The notes below the pieces were generated by a model, which worked only from the letters and a program-made list of their open reading frames with translations, was not told the DNA's origin and ran no database searches. Source: Gnetum montanum (taxonomy: Eukaryota > Streptophyta > Gnetopsida > Gnetales > Gnetaceae). Taken from it: a stretch of 64,000 nucleotides of DNA. This document shows positions 54,650-64,000 of this stretch, piece by piece (the first letter of the stretch is position 1; each line of letters begins with the position of its first letter). The DNA lies in the NCBI GenBank assembly GCA_015680685.1, contig MNCI01020127.1, positions 642,511 to 706,510 on the forward strand. The letters run 5' to 3'. The position numbers and the translations under genes are program-made.

Positions 54650-54800
54650 GTTCCTCAAATTTTGTAATCATAGGATTTTCTTTTTTGTTGTGTCTCAAAT
54701 TTGTTCTGACTCCACACTGAGGCATGAATCCATTCTAGTCAGTCAATAATCCCATACCTATCCACTGTGTAATCAATGGAGCTTGTTCTCACTTTAACTC

Positions 54801-54831
54801 GAGGATGAGTTTTCAGTTAGTCGTGGGGGTA
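54801..54831 (+). other. Polypurine tract of element H
   Basis: gaggatgagttttcagttag followed by tcgtgggggta at the LTR start. Confidence 0.9.
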
Positions 54832-55706
54832 TGATAAGTCATGAATTTGCTGACAGCTGTAATAATGCACCCATGATAACGCACCCACGATATCGCACCT
54901 GCAATATTGCATCCGCGGAATCACAATTGATGCGATATCGCGTACACGATATCGCGGCTTACCTCAATGTCTATAAATAAGAGGTGCCTTTCCTAGTTTT
55001 AGGTATCCATATTTAGATTGTAGCGAAGCTCTGGCAGTTTTACCCCTCCAGAGATAGAATATTTTCTAGTGTATGCCCGCAGTGTGGTGAATGTAATTAT
55101 ATGGCATCCTTTATTCGAGTATGACGTGCTTGGACACGCACATGACCAGCAATAAAGATTGAGATTACTTCATCATTGTAGCATTCACTTTGTTTGTTTA
55201 TTTATTTAATTGTTATTTACTACTTTCCTAATTAGTCTCTCTCACCCTTAAACTCATGTTAAAATGTGGAATGAGTACGACTTGATTACGAGCATTTAAG
55301 TGTGACTACTTGGTAACCCAGTAGCGTACCTAGGATCTGCGCTTGGTAATCCTAGTAGTAGTCATGCACGAAGTCGAAGATGTGTATGGATAATCAAGGA
55401 ATGGATGCTCATCGTGCTTAGGCTAGATTAGATTCTCTTACCCTCTCTCTCCTAGATTAGTGAATATTACTTTCTTTCTATTGCCTTCAGGAGTAGCATT
55501 AGATTAGAAAACCCATCATACACCTCACTCTGGACTAAATCATACGTGAAAAATATAATACTAGTCCAGGTGGGAAGATAGCGAACTGCAACCTAAGGCT
55601 AACTGTCTAGGTGCCATAACTAGTCCTTTTGTGGAGTTCGATCGGATCATGCGTGAAAACACTCGTATTCGTATGGTTGAGTGTAAGGGTACCTCACCAC
55701 TCATCA
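54832..55706 (+). repeat. 3' LTR of element H (complete)
   Basis: TGATAAG to CTCATCA, 875 bp. GATATCG words at 54898-54956, including the near-palindrome CGATATCG-like pair (about 54936-54957), precede TATA at 54971-54980. Two diverged cttggtaaYccTagtag motifs lie at about 55309-55365. Confidence 0.9.
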
Positions 55707-55866
55707 GTTACCATTAATGATTGTAACGATTACCATTAATGATGACCACCACCTAATAGTTTAAATTCCCACTACTTGCATGATTTTTATTGTGGTTATT
55801 AAGGGAGAGAAATAGAAACATTCATAATCATGGTCTCATGTGAGCATGGGAGTGCTAACATCAACA
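55707..55866 (-). repeat. Remnant of the 5' LTR of element D
   Basis: Aligns with 39180-39339 (same two minisatellite units, caccacctaatagtttaaatt, and the CATCAACA end). Only the first about 160 bp of U3 remain. It is followed by ttaac, the right copy of the target duplication of D. Confidence 0.85.
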
Positions 55867-56107
55867 TTAACATTTCAAACAAATCTACCAAATTTGCAAT
55901 TGTAATATCCCATTTATGTTTAATGTGCTCTAATGAAAGATATTCTATGAAAATATAGTATTCATCTTCAATGTTATTTGTATTACATAGTTAAAATATT
56001 CATTTTTCGTGAGAAATTTTGAGCCATCTATTTTTTTTAATGTTGAAATAATGAGATCCCATGGATAATTGCAAATGAAGAAATATTTTTTTTAATTCTT
56101 CATTTTC

Positions 56108-57110
56108 CTAAAATTTTTGAAATATTACTTGTTTTACCAAATCGTAAAGCTGGTTCAAATAAAAATAGAGAATGTACTCTTGAATATTCCATTTATTAAG
56201 CCATGAAATTCCCTCATGGAGCCATTCTTTATCATGGGTTTCCATTATTACTATTTTGCAATATTTATCCAATGAAGATGTAGAAATATTATGAGTGTAA
56301 GCCATAAACTAACAAATATCTTCAACTTATAATGACATTATCTCGACTTCAAGAAATATAATATCGTATTGTATTTGTCTCTTCATTTTAAACTCATCAA
56401 GCAAAAAATGCTTTTGAATTTCTATTATTTGTTTCTAATACTTATTTGATAGAACAAATCCCATATAACACTTCCATAAAGAATAGTAGATTGAACAATG
56501 GCATGATAAAGTTGTTTTTGAATATCTCAAGTTACAATAGATTCCTTATTCTATTTGATTTTTTTTAAAAATAAGGATTTTATACTTCTTTTATCTCTGA
56601 GTAATAAACTGATTTCATTTGTAATTATAGAAGCATTCTAGGCTAAGATATTTGTAGGAGGAAAGTATGTCCACATGTTCATGTCTTACAGTAAAATTGT
56701 ATATCTTATTATGTATGTCACAAATTATAATTTTTATATTTTGGATATTAACTTTCATTCATAAATATCGACAAAAGTCATTAAGAGTATTAAGCATTTT
56801 TTGCAATCCTTCCATTGAATTTGAAATTAAGGTAACATCATCAACACAGAGTAATGCAAATTGAGTTGGCATTTTATGCATACACTCTTCAAGTTCATCA
56901 ATTAAAAACCCAAATAAAATAGGAGAAAGAGAACATACTTATTGAACACCAACAAAACTATTAAATAAAATTCTTTTTTGCTCATTTGTAAACTAAAGAC
57001 ATACCTCTTTCTAAAATTTTTGAATAGTGAATAACAGTGGGTGAGGAATTTCTAAATTTTAAATGCCTCTATAAACTACTTCACATGATGGAATCGTAAG
57101 CTTAAAAAAA
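56108..57110 (-). pseudogene. LINE (non-LTR) reverse transcriptase relic
   Basis: The minus-strand translation shows, in order, a segment like YDSIMRSSLYRG (about 57085), VGVQ.VCSLSPILFGFLIDELEE (56890-56955, the GVRQGCPLSPTLF motif of LINE RTs), and LLCVDDVTLISNSIEGLQ (about 56805-56855, equivalent to the LxYADDIVLL active site, with the two catalytic Asp kept). A thumb-like region follows, then an open 65-codon stretch at the C-terminal end (56108-56305). It contains stops and frame changes. Neither ORF1 nor the endonuclease is visible. Confidence 0.7.
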
Positions 57111-57149
57111 TTTCTACAAAGTATATAAAAGTTGACTTGTGTGAACTTT

Positions 57150-58788
57150 TTTACTCTATTAATGTTAAAGTTTATATGCTAATTGAATTTCATTACATTT
57201 GTAACAAAATGGTGTTGCCTTAGGATCTTTTATAGGGAGATACACTTTTTGTAATTAAGAGAATAACATTGATATTATGGAAATATAAAATCATAGCTCT
57301 CTTTATAATTGTAATTGTTGCTTGTAATCCAAGCAATTATAAGTATAGTAAGTCTTACTAATTGAGCTGCTTATGAATCAATGTATGATGAACAAAGTCA
57401 GATATACTGATTCCACAACTTTGTAATTATTTCTAGTTCTAGTAATTCATAATCATCATCTTTGGGTTTATTATATCTCTAAGTTCTACTTTATGTTAAG
57501 TTCCTAAGAACTTATTGTATTTTGGTGATGTTGCTCTTCTTATTAGTGCACCTTTTTTTGGTTCATATCCACTTCTCCATTACAAGGTTCTAATATACTT
57601 ACAATTGTTATTTGTAACTCAATGTATTATAAACTTCTATAGTTATGATACACTTCTTCGTATGCCTTCCTTTCACGGAGTGTTATAAAATACCTTTTCA
57701 TAAGTTTTTCTTTTTTTTACTATTGTAAACTTTGTGATGACCTTCACTTCTTATTTAAGAAACTAGATCAGGCTACATATGCCATAACTTAGATCTTCTC
57801 ATTCTCTTTAGGAAACCAAGATCCTTTGATGCAAGGATTACTTTTGTCTTCTACAACACTTCTTTAATATCCAGTCACTTCTTTAACCTTTTAGTTTTGG
57901 TACTTGGGTGCTCGTTACAAATTTTGTGTTTCATAATAGCTTCTTGCATTGCTCCATGCTCTTGTTTTCTCTTGTGACATAAAATAGTTATTCTTCATAA
58001 TTTTACAAATTGTTATGATTCATAAACTCTTATGTATTACAAACATTGTTGTAGGTGTTGCTCCAATGCCACTTCCTTATCTTACTTAGTCTCTCATACT
58101 TATTCTTCATTCTTCTTCATTTCTTTTATCTATTCTTCATATGTTCTGAAGTAAGAAATTATGCTTTCTTAACCTTCATAAAGAGTTTTGATTATTTATT
58201 AAGTCATCATGATCATCCATAATTGTTGTTGGATTATGTTAAGAAACTAATGATGGTAATTTAACTTAAGAATATACTCTAATAATCAATAAAATATTTT
58301 AAAGTGATGAGATGATCTCTAATAGAATGTTGTTACCTAAGTGTTGTTAGGAAATCACATGTATCTGACTTTATTCAACACATCTTCTAAGCATATTAAA
58401 GAACTTTCTTTATTTTAATCTTAAAAAGATTTGCAAAATGGTAGTACAAATAGTATTTTGAAAACTTTAGGGTAGTGTACAAGAAAATAAACTATCATAG
58501 CCTTACAAGATTTAGTTATTTAATTTAATGCATATGATTAATTCTTTAATGTTGTCAATTGCATTTTAATGAATTAGCTTTAATATTCCTAGTTAAATCA
58601 CATGATTACATTACTATCATTATTGTTATTATTATTGTTATTGTTACTAGTTTCCTACATTAGTAAATGCAATATGCTTATTAGGATATTTTGTTAAAGT
58701 TTTGTATCCCTTATTTTACTACTGCTAGAGCTCAATCATAGATCTACTTCATATTTTATGATTAAATATTGAAATCCAATTACCCTAG
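57150..58788. other. AT-rich stretch, nothing recognised
   Basis: Very AT-rich, with short tandem att/gtt runs near 58615-58645. It may contain decayed upstream LINE sequence. No frame, LTR end or RNA gene is seen. Confidence 0.45.
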
Positions 58789-59667
58789 TAATGAGTGGTG
58801 GAGTAATCCAACACCCAACCATATAAGTCACAAGTGTTTATGTACAACTAAATCATAATTTGTGGATGAGGAAATTTGAATATGCCAGTAATTAGTTTAA
58901 GTTCGAGACTGTTGTCTTCCCACATGGAGCTAGTCAAGCCTATGTGTATGGTTTAGCTCACTGTGAAGTATATGATAATTGATGTTGTTGGGCCATTGAT
59001 ACTCCTAGTGAACATGATGAAATGGAAACAATTTCTAAGTCTAAGTAAAATAATAAGCAAATCTATTCTATTCTAAGGTGATGGATATCTGATCTTGGCC
59101 TACTATACATGCTTTGAACTCATCCAGTCATCACTGGGATTACCAAGTACACCACTATTGGGCATGCCAAGCGATAATACTACTAGGGTACTAGATAACT
59201 ACACTTAGCACTCGAAACTAGTCGTATCCATACTACTTACTTTTCATATGTAAAAGAAAGTTCTTGTAAAGTAAATGATTAACTAGGGAAAACAAGAACA
59301 ATTATTCTAAGTAAATAGAAAGAAAACTAAATGGATGCTGCAATGATGATAAGTAATTTTGATCTTTATTACCAGAAATGAATTGTGTCCAGTATAATTC
59401 ATTCAAATAAAGACACCGTACAATCACTCAACACCACTCTATGGGTATACACTTCTAAGTGCTAAAGACTAAATTCACAAAAACAAACTAAAAGAGTTTT
59501 GTTGTTGTTAAATAAAATCTATTGTGGATTCATGTGTCTAAGCATTGTATTTATCAGTTGGCATGCATCTCGCAATATCGCATATATGACAATGTAGCTA
59601 GTGCTACAATATTAGAGTTATGATATTGTATATCCGATATCATAGTTTGTCAAATTTGGATTTATCA
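58789..59667 (-). repeat. 3' LTR of element F
   Basis: The reverse complement begins TGATAAATCCAAATTTG, as in B, and ends ccactcatTA (degraded). U3 has decayed atatcg-type words (59570-59650). About 879 bp. The polypurine tract on the minus strand (gtcgtggaggta) adjoins at 59668. Confidence 0.8.
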
Positions 59668-59871
59668 TACCTCCACGACTGAATGAATACTTTTCCTTGA
59701 GTTAAAAAAAACTGAGGATAGAGTTCCTTACACAATTGGGAGGTAGATTTACATAACACTATTTACAAGACTCTTTATGCTGTAGTGGTGTTTTTACAAA
59801 AATATAACACATGCCATGATAGACAACTTTAACAAAAAATAAAACTTGATGAAGCTTGGTGTAGCCTATGT

Positions 59872-60453
59872 AGGTCATGGTGGTGGTGGCTCCTCCATTG
59901 GTTGCTTTCCCTTGTCATCAAGCTTCTGAAAATTATATATGTTTAAGAGTGCTTGGAGTTTTTTCTCCTTTGTTCTTGGATCATGTACCATCCATGCGTA
60001 TTGTGAAATGTGTGATGGAGTGGGTAAATCCCATGAACATGGTAGCTATGGAAACATTTGATTAGCCTTGACATACCATGCCACAAACTATCTCCTCTCT
60101 CCTTCAAATACTTTGGCCTTTGCTCATAGTTCATGGTAATCTAACAATCTTCTAGCCATGTTTTCTACAACATTTTTTTGCCCCTAATAGCTAGCCTTTA
60201 CTAGTAATTTAGATTTTTCTACCTGAAGTTTCTATAAGGCATCTTTCCAATATGAAAACTCCTTTTCATACAAAGCATATGTGGCTGCTACTTGCTATTC
60301 AAGTTCATTTCTAGACCTACCTATTGTTAACATGGCCAAGTTAGCGTAATGAAGGTTAACTAATCCCATGTACTCTTTTAGGTCTTCTATCTGTAGGTCT
60401 TTATTTTTTACTATAATTTGGTGGACATGAGCATAACTATTCAAGATGGGCTA
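59872..60453 (-). pseudogene. Accessory ORF C-terminal part of element F
   Basis: Minus-strand frame with YMGLVNLHYANLAMLT, VAATYALYEKEF, MARRLLDYHEL, FVAWYVKANQMF, HISQYAWMVHDP and a Pro-rich end, with several TAG/TAA codons. It provides the uninterrupted version of the segment split by C in element B, and shows that about 50 bp were lost there. Its N-terminal part is separated by G. Confidence 0.6.
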
Positions 60454-61340
60454 TGATTAGGAGTGAATACTACTACACTCAACCATACAAATCACAAAGC
60501 ATTCAGGTGTGATTTGGTCAAATTCTATGGACTCTATGTCTTCTAGTACGTTAGCCTCTAGGAAGTGAACTTTCCCTAATAGTCATTTTTTGTCTTCCTA
60601 GTGAGACTTGTGAGATGCAAGGGTATGGTTAAGTGTAATCAAGGCATATGATTTTTATTATTTTTATGTTTTATGTTTTGGGTGCTTAAAATAAAGAATG
60701 AAAGTAATGAAGTAATTTAATTGCTAAGTTAACCCAACCAACTAACCAATGTCTAACTAATCCTAACATAAGCATTTAGTCCCACTTTATGTACACATCT
60801 TGAACAAGTATAACGCTGCTAGGTTACCAAGCATTAAGCATTGCTAGGATTACCAAGCATCATGTGCATGCTTGAAGTGGTCATACTTATGTAACTAATT
60901 AATTGCTATTTAATCTAGCTTAATTTAGTTTAATTACTTAAATATTAAATAAAATTATTGAAAACATTGAATGTATAAAGAAAACATTTAATCTAGTTGA
61001 AGTGCTACAAGGTTTATCAGAAAGCTTGTCTTTATCGCTGCACACACTATCATGCTTAGGTACAACAGTGCTCAAATAAAGATCCATACACTCAATGATT
61101 CTTGCTATGGGCACTTGAGAAAATATTCTAACTTTGGGAAAGAAAAACTACAAGAGATTTGCTATGCTATGACTAATTGACTTCAAAACCATGTGCTCAA
61201 GTGTTATATTTATAGGCCGATACACATCTCATGATATTGGATATCCGATACTACTTCTAGGTCCCCAATATTAGGTATTTGATGTCAAGGCTCTAATATC
61301 AAATATCCAATATTTAAGCTAGATAAATTACACTTCATCA
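60454..61340 (-). repeat. 3' LTR of element G
   Basis: 887 bp. The reverse complement begins TGATGAAGTG and ends tcactccTAATCA. It has GATATC-related words at 61208-61330 (several read ggatatccaatatc-like, without CG) before a TATA box (cctataaatata, minus, about 61203-61214). Confidence 0.8.
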
Positions 61341-63330
61341 TACCCCCATGATTGAATAAAAACTTGTCCTCAAGTGAACAAGAGGAACAAGTCCCTTACA
61401 AAATATTGGAAAGGTATGGGATTATTGACTAACATGAAAACTAACTTAAACAAAACAAATAGATTCTAAGTGCCCAAGTGCATGAATTTACAATCTTTTA
61501 CAAAATTGGATGTTCATGATAATAGAATTGAACACTTTGGCCAAAACTAACATCCAACTCCTCTGGCAGCTGAAGAATGAGGGAGAAGATTCAATGATCA
61601 TGAAGGGGCCTCATCACATGGTGCTGCTACAGATTATTTGGTAAAGATAGTCCTACCTCCAATCCATGCCCCCCACTACAATCACAACAAAATCATGGAT
61701 TAGTGTGTAATGTGTAACTTATAACTTTTAGATACCTTGTATCATCAATAGTTATACTTGGCTAGGTTGTGATTATGGTGAATTGATTCTTGTAATTGCA
61801 TTAGTGGGAAGGTTGAAAAATGGGGTGAGATGGATAAGTGATCCATTATCAAATTCTAAAAATCCCAAATGCAATGAAATTTTTGAAGAGGGTTAAAGAA
61901 TTCACAACAACAAAAAGGAGGATTTCACTGAAAAACATTATGAAGATGCACATAATTGGATGTCATCGATGGGACACACAAAAGGATTTGATTGTGAGAA
62001 TGCCTAAGGATAAAGAACTTAACTAATCCAACCAAAAGGTATGCAAGTGTATCCTCCCCAAAGTAGGCACATGCCCTTTGTTTCCCTTACATATCCTCAA
62101 ACCAAGGAGTCCACGGATCCCATCAGTGATTAATGGTTATGGAAAGTTAAGTATGAGAACCTAGAAAAAACTACCTAAGAATTTTGACACATCAAACCAA
62201 CACATCAAACAAGGACATGAACATCAGAAGTGAGGTGAGTCATAGAAAACATAGATGGATGAGAGAGATAAAGTGGAGTATAGTTCTTGATCAAGGTCAC
62301 ATGAAGTCCCTCGTGAATTTTGTGGTTAAATGACTTAATAAAATCCATCCTTAGTCTAGATTGAAACCAACCACGTTTAGTGACTTTGCATCACCACTCT
62401 AAGATTGGTCCATCTCCTTGAGATAGAAGAGTGCTCCCACAGAACAACCACCATTCTTTATTTAAGTAGAAAAGAGAAGTAAGAAATGAGAAAGGGCCTT
62501 AGTTAGAGGGGACTGGCCTTAGTTGGGGGGGACTTTCATGCATGGGTAACATGTCTTGATAGTCCCATAACCAGTGCTTGTAGCCCATTTATTTTGTTTA
62601 AGGGATGTGCTTTGAATTCCCATTATTTTTTTTACTTTTGAATTTTTAAAAGAAACCACACCATGCAAAGACTTATTCAACTTCCTATTATTGGTTGACA
62701 TGGAATAGTAAGAAATCCATGAAAATACTAATGCACCCAAGTAAGTAGAATAGTACAAAGAGTATTGAGTCCCCTTGAAGTCACATCCTATTCAAACCTT
62801 TGAATCCTTTCCAAGTCTAGAAACTACCAAGGTCACAAGTTTCTTAAAGTTTTACTTAAGAAAAAGGGACCTCATACTTCCAAAATAAGGAAAACCATAG
62901 AGTTTGTGGATGGGTGGATGTTATGGACTCACTACATGTTTCATGAAAAAGAAACCATGTGTTTGTTATCAATATCAAAATTCAAAGTTAGAATCTAGAC
63001 ACTAATAATCAAATAATCAAATAGCACATGCCCACATCAAGCAAACCACACTATACTGAGTTGGAAATAAGACACGTTATTGTTAGAACATAATAGGAAA
63101 ATCACACCAAAATAAAGAAAAATATACAAGAAGTTGTAAAATATTCAAGAAAAATAACACATACTAATGATGTTGTAAAAAAAATTGGAAAAAATTAATA
63201 AAGTAAAAACAAAAACGTGTAAGATAAAGAAGGCGTAAAACAAAATGTTGTGAAAATAAAAAGGTGTAAAACAAAATGTTGTGAAACAAAAAGATGAAAA
63301 ATTGAGGAGCCACTATAATGATTAGCATGG
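61341..63330 (-). other. Polypurine tract and 3' non-coding region of G
   Basis: The polypurine tract (minus, tcatgggggta) is at 61341-61352. The region is co-linear with those of C and E: cctccccaaag at 62052-62062, a blank block near 62500-62640, and T-rich sequence (A-rich on plus) at 63100-63300. A short duplicated phrase (ggccttagttRgRggggact) occurs at about 62495 and 62515. No accessory ORF is found in this element, unlike B. Confidence 0.6.
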
Positions 63331-63334
63331 ATAA

Positions 63335-64000
63335 CCATCTTCCCCTGACTAAGTTGAAAAGAGGAGATCTGAAAGATTGAGTGTGCTTGTCCATCTGATA
63401 AGGCATTTATTGCACTAGCTTGCTTAAGCTCATGGAAAGGTTTGACTTGCTATGTGTTGACTAGTTGCTTTTTTTTTGGGCTCTCAAGTTTGTAGATTAA
63501 CATGACCCTAGAAGGAAAGGTTTTAGAAATGATGTAAGGCCCTTTCCACAACATCTGGAACTTAGTTTGTTGAGGTATATGTGTGAGGTTCTAGTAGAGG
63601 ACCTTATCTCCTTGTTGAAATTTGACTTTCCTAATCTAAGGTCATGATTCTTTTTACTAAATGGCTTGTGTAACTCATTAGATGATAGGGCCACTAATCA
63701 GTTTTTGTTTAGTAGATTGAGATTCATTAATCTTTCTCTTTGTACTAGACTTAAGTCATGTTCAAGGTCATACACTATTGAAAGTGTATGGAGCTTGGAT
63801 TGAATAGGAAGAGTTGGTAATTTTCTATACACCAACTCATAGGGAGAGTAGCCTATAGGGAGCTTCTAGGTGAAGTGGTAGGCCCAGAGGGCATTGTTGA
63901 GTTTTGTGCTCTAGTCTATACTATGTTTGCTAACTATTCTTGTTAAGATCTTAGTGATTTCTCTATTTGTAACCTCAAATTAACCATTGGCTTGGGGGTG
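63335..64000 (-). pseudogene. Integrase core end and C-terminal domain of element G, partial
   Basis: From the right edge: PQANG, FEVTNREITKIL (catalytic Glu kept, unlike B), LPIGYSPYELVY, then the C-terminal tail GDKVLYYNLTHIPQ, WKGPYIISKTF and VKPFHEL. There are at least two frame changes and several TAG codons. The catalytic Asp residues are outside the window. Confidence 0.7.

Larger units (their letters stand above)
49091..55706 (+). mobile_element. Element H: gag plus accessory ORF, no pol
   Basis: Truncated 5' LTR (49091-49557), primer site, gag (49698-51950), non-coding region, accessory ORF (53882-54649), polypurine tract, complete 3' LTR (54832-55706). There is no protease, RT or integrase. 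The two LTR parts are close in sequence by eye, with mainly transitions, so H is much younger than B. Confidence 0.85.
38245..55866 (-). mobile_element. Element D: gag-protease-integrase-tail retrotransposon, host of E and H
   Basis: LTR ends are TGTTGATG...CATCAACA (8-bp perfect inverted repeat). The 3' LTR is at 38245-39339 and a 5' LTR remnant at 55707-55866. The flanking bases are gTAAC on the left (38240-38244) and tTAAC on the right (55867-55871), a probable 5-bp target duplication with one change. This supports one element that now contains E and H. Coding on the minus strand: gag (from 43041), zinc-knuckle region, protease, integrase C-terminal tail. Reverse transcriptase, RNase H and the integrase core are absent. 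Confidence 0.8.
58789..64000 (-). mobile_element. Element F: minus-strand Athila-like element, partial
   Basis: 3' LTR (58789-59667), polypurine tract and the accessory-ORF end (59872-60453). It is then interrupted by element G. The rest of F must lie right of the window. Confidence 0.7.
60454..64000 (-). mobile_element. Element G: minus-strand Athila-like element, partial
   Basis: 3' LTR, polypurine tract, non-coding region and integrase, running off the right edge. It is inserted into the accessory ORF of F. Confidence 0.8.

Noticed and set aside
43037-55711. E and H inserted together as one unit with a GTTAT/GTTAC target duplication
   Set aside because: The two flanks belong to different parts of D (gag and 5' LTR), which are not adjacent in an intact element. 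The 4-of-5 match is most simply chance, with two insertions and a later deletion.

Overview
This is nuclear DNA of a seed plant, most likely a gymnosperm (inference from the very low gene density and the thick layering of old LTR retrotransposons). I see one apparently intact host gene in 64 kb. It lies at 34.77-37.31 kb and encodes a UPF1-like superfamily 1 helicase with C-terminal NF-X1-type zinc fingers (ZNFX1/Hrr1-like). It is uninterrupted for 846 codons and visibly GC-rich in an AT-rich surround.

Almost everything else is Ty3/gypsy LTR retrotransposon of the Athila-like group. Supporting signs are a primer-binding site resembling the tRNA-Asp one (15 of 18 positions), reverse transcriptase with an FMDDF active-site box, an IDFMGP integrase motif, and an extra ORF between integrase and the 3' LTR. 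LTRs begin TGATRRG or similar and end CTCATCA. I name the elements by letter. A (25-858) is a 3' LTR whose internal part lies left of the window. A' (859-2818) is an older 3' end next to it. B (11981-31179, +) is a full but dead autonomous-type element carrying an internal 2.23 kb tandem duplication. C (25902-29821, -) is a truncated gag-protease derivative inserted in B. D (38245-55866, -) belongs to a different LTR family (TGTTGATG...CATCAACA) and encodes gag, protease and an integrase tail but no reverse transcriptase. E (43042-49090, -) and H (49091-55706, +) are gag-type elements without pol, joined head to head inside D. F (58789 onward, -) is interrupted by G (60454 onward, -), and G runs out of the right edge with a recognisable integrase.

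Smaller items are four copies of a tRNA-derived SINE (5.6-8.6 kb), a LINE reverse transcriptase relic (56.1-57.1 kb), a probable Ty1/copia RNase H relic (32.4-32.6 kb) and a fragment of a leucine-rich-repeat protein gene (9.3-9.8 kb). The stretches at 3.3-4.7, 10.2-12.0, 32.6-34.2 and 57.2-58.8 kb are AT-rich and hold nothing I can name.

The most interesting features are: (1) a conserved extra ORF in the env position (N-terminal globular region, long coiled coil, conserved tail) preceded by a splice-acceptor-like sequence; (2) retroelement frames full of in-frame TAG/TAA at apparent glutamine positions but almost free of frameshifts; (3) arrays of palindromic GATATC motifs just upstream of the LTR TATA boxes; and (4) a graded series of non-autonomous deletion derivatives (gag-PR-INc, gag-PR, gag only). 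Both single N bases look like unresolved assembly joins.
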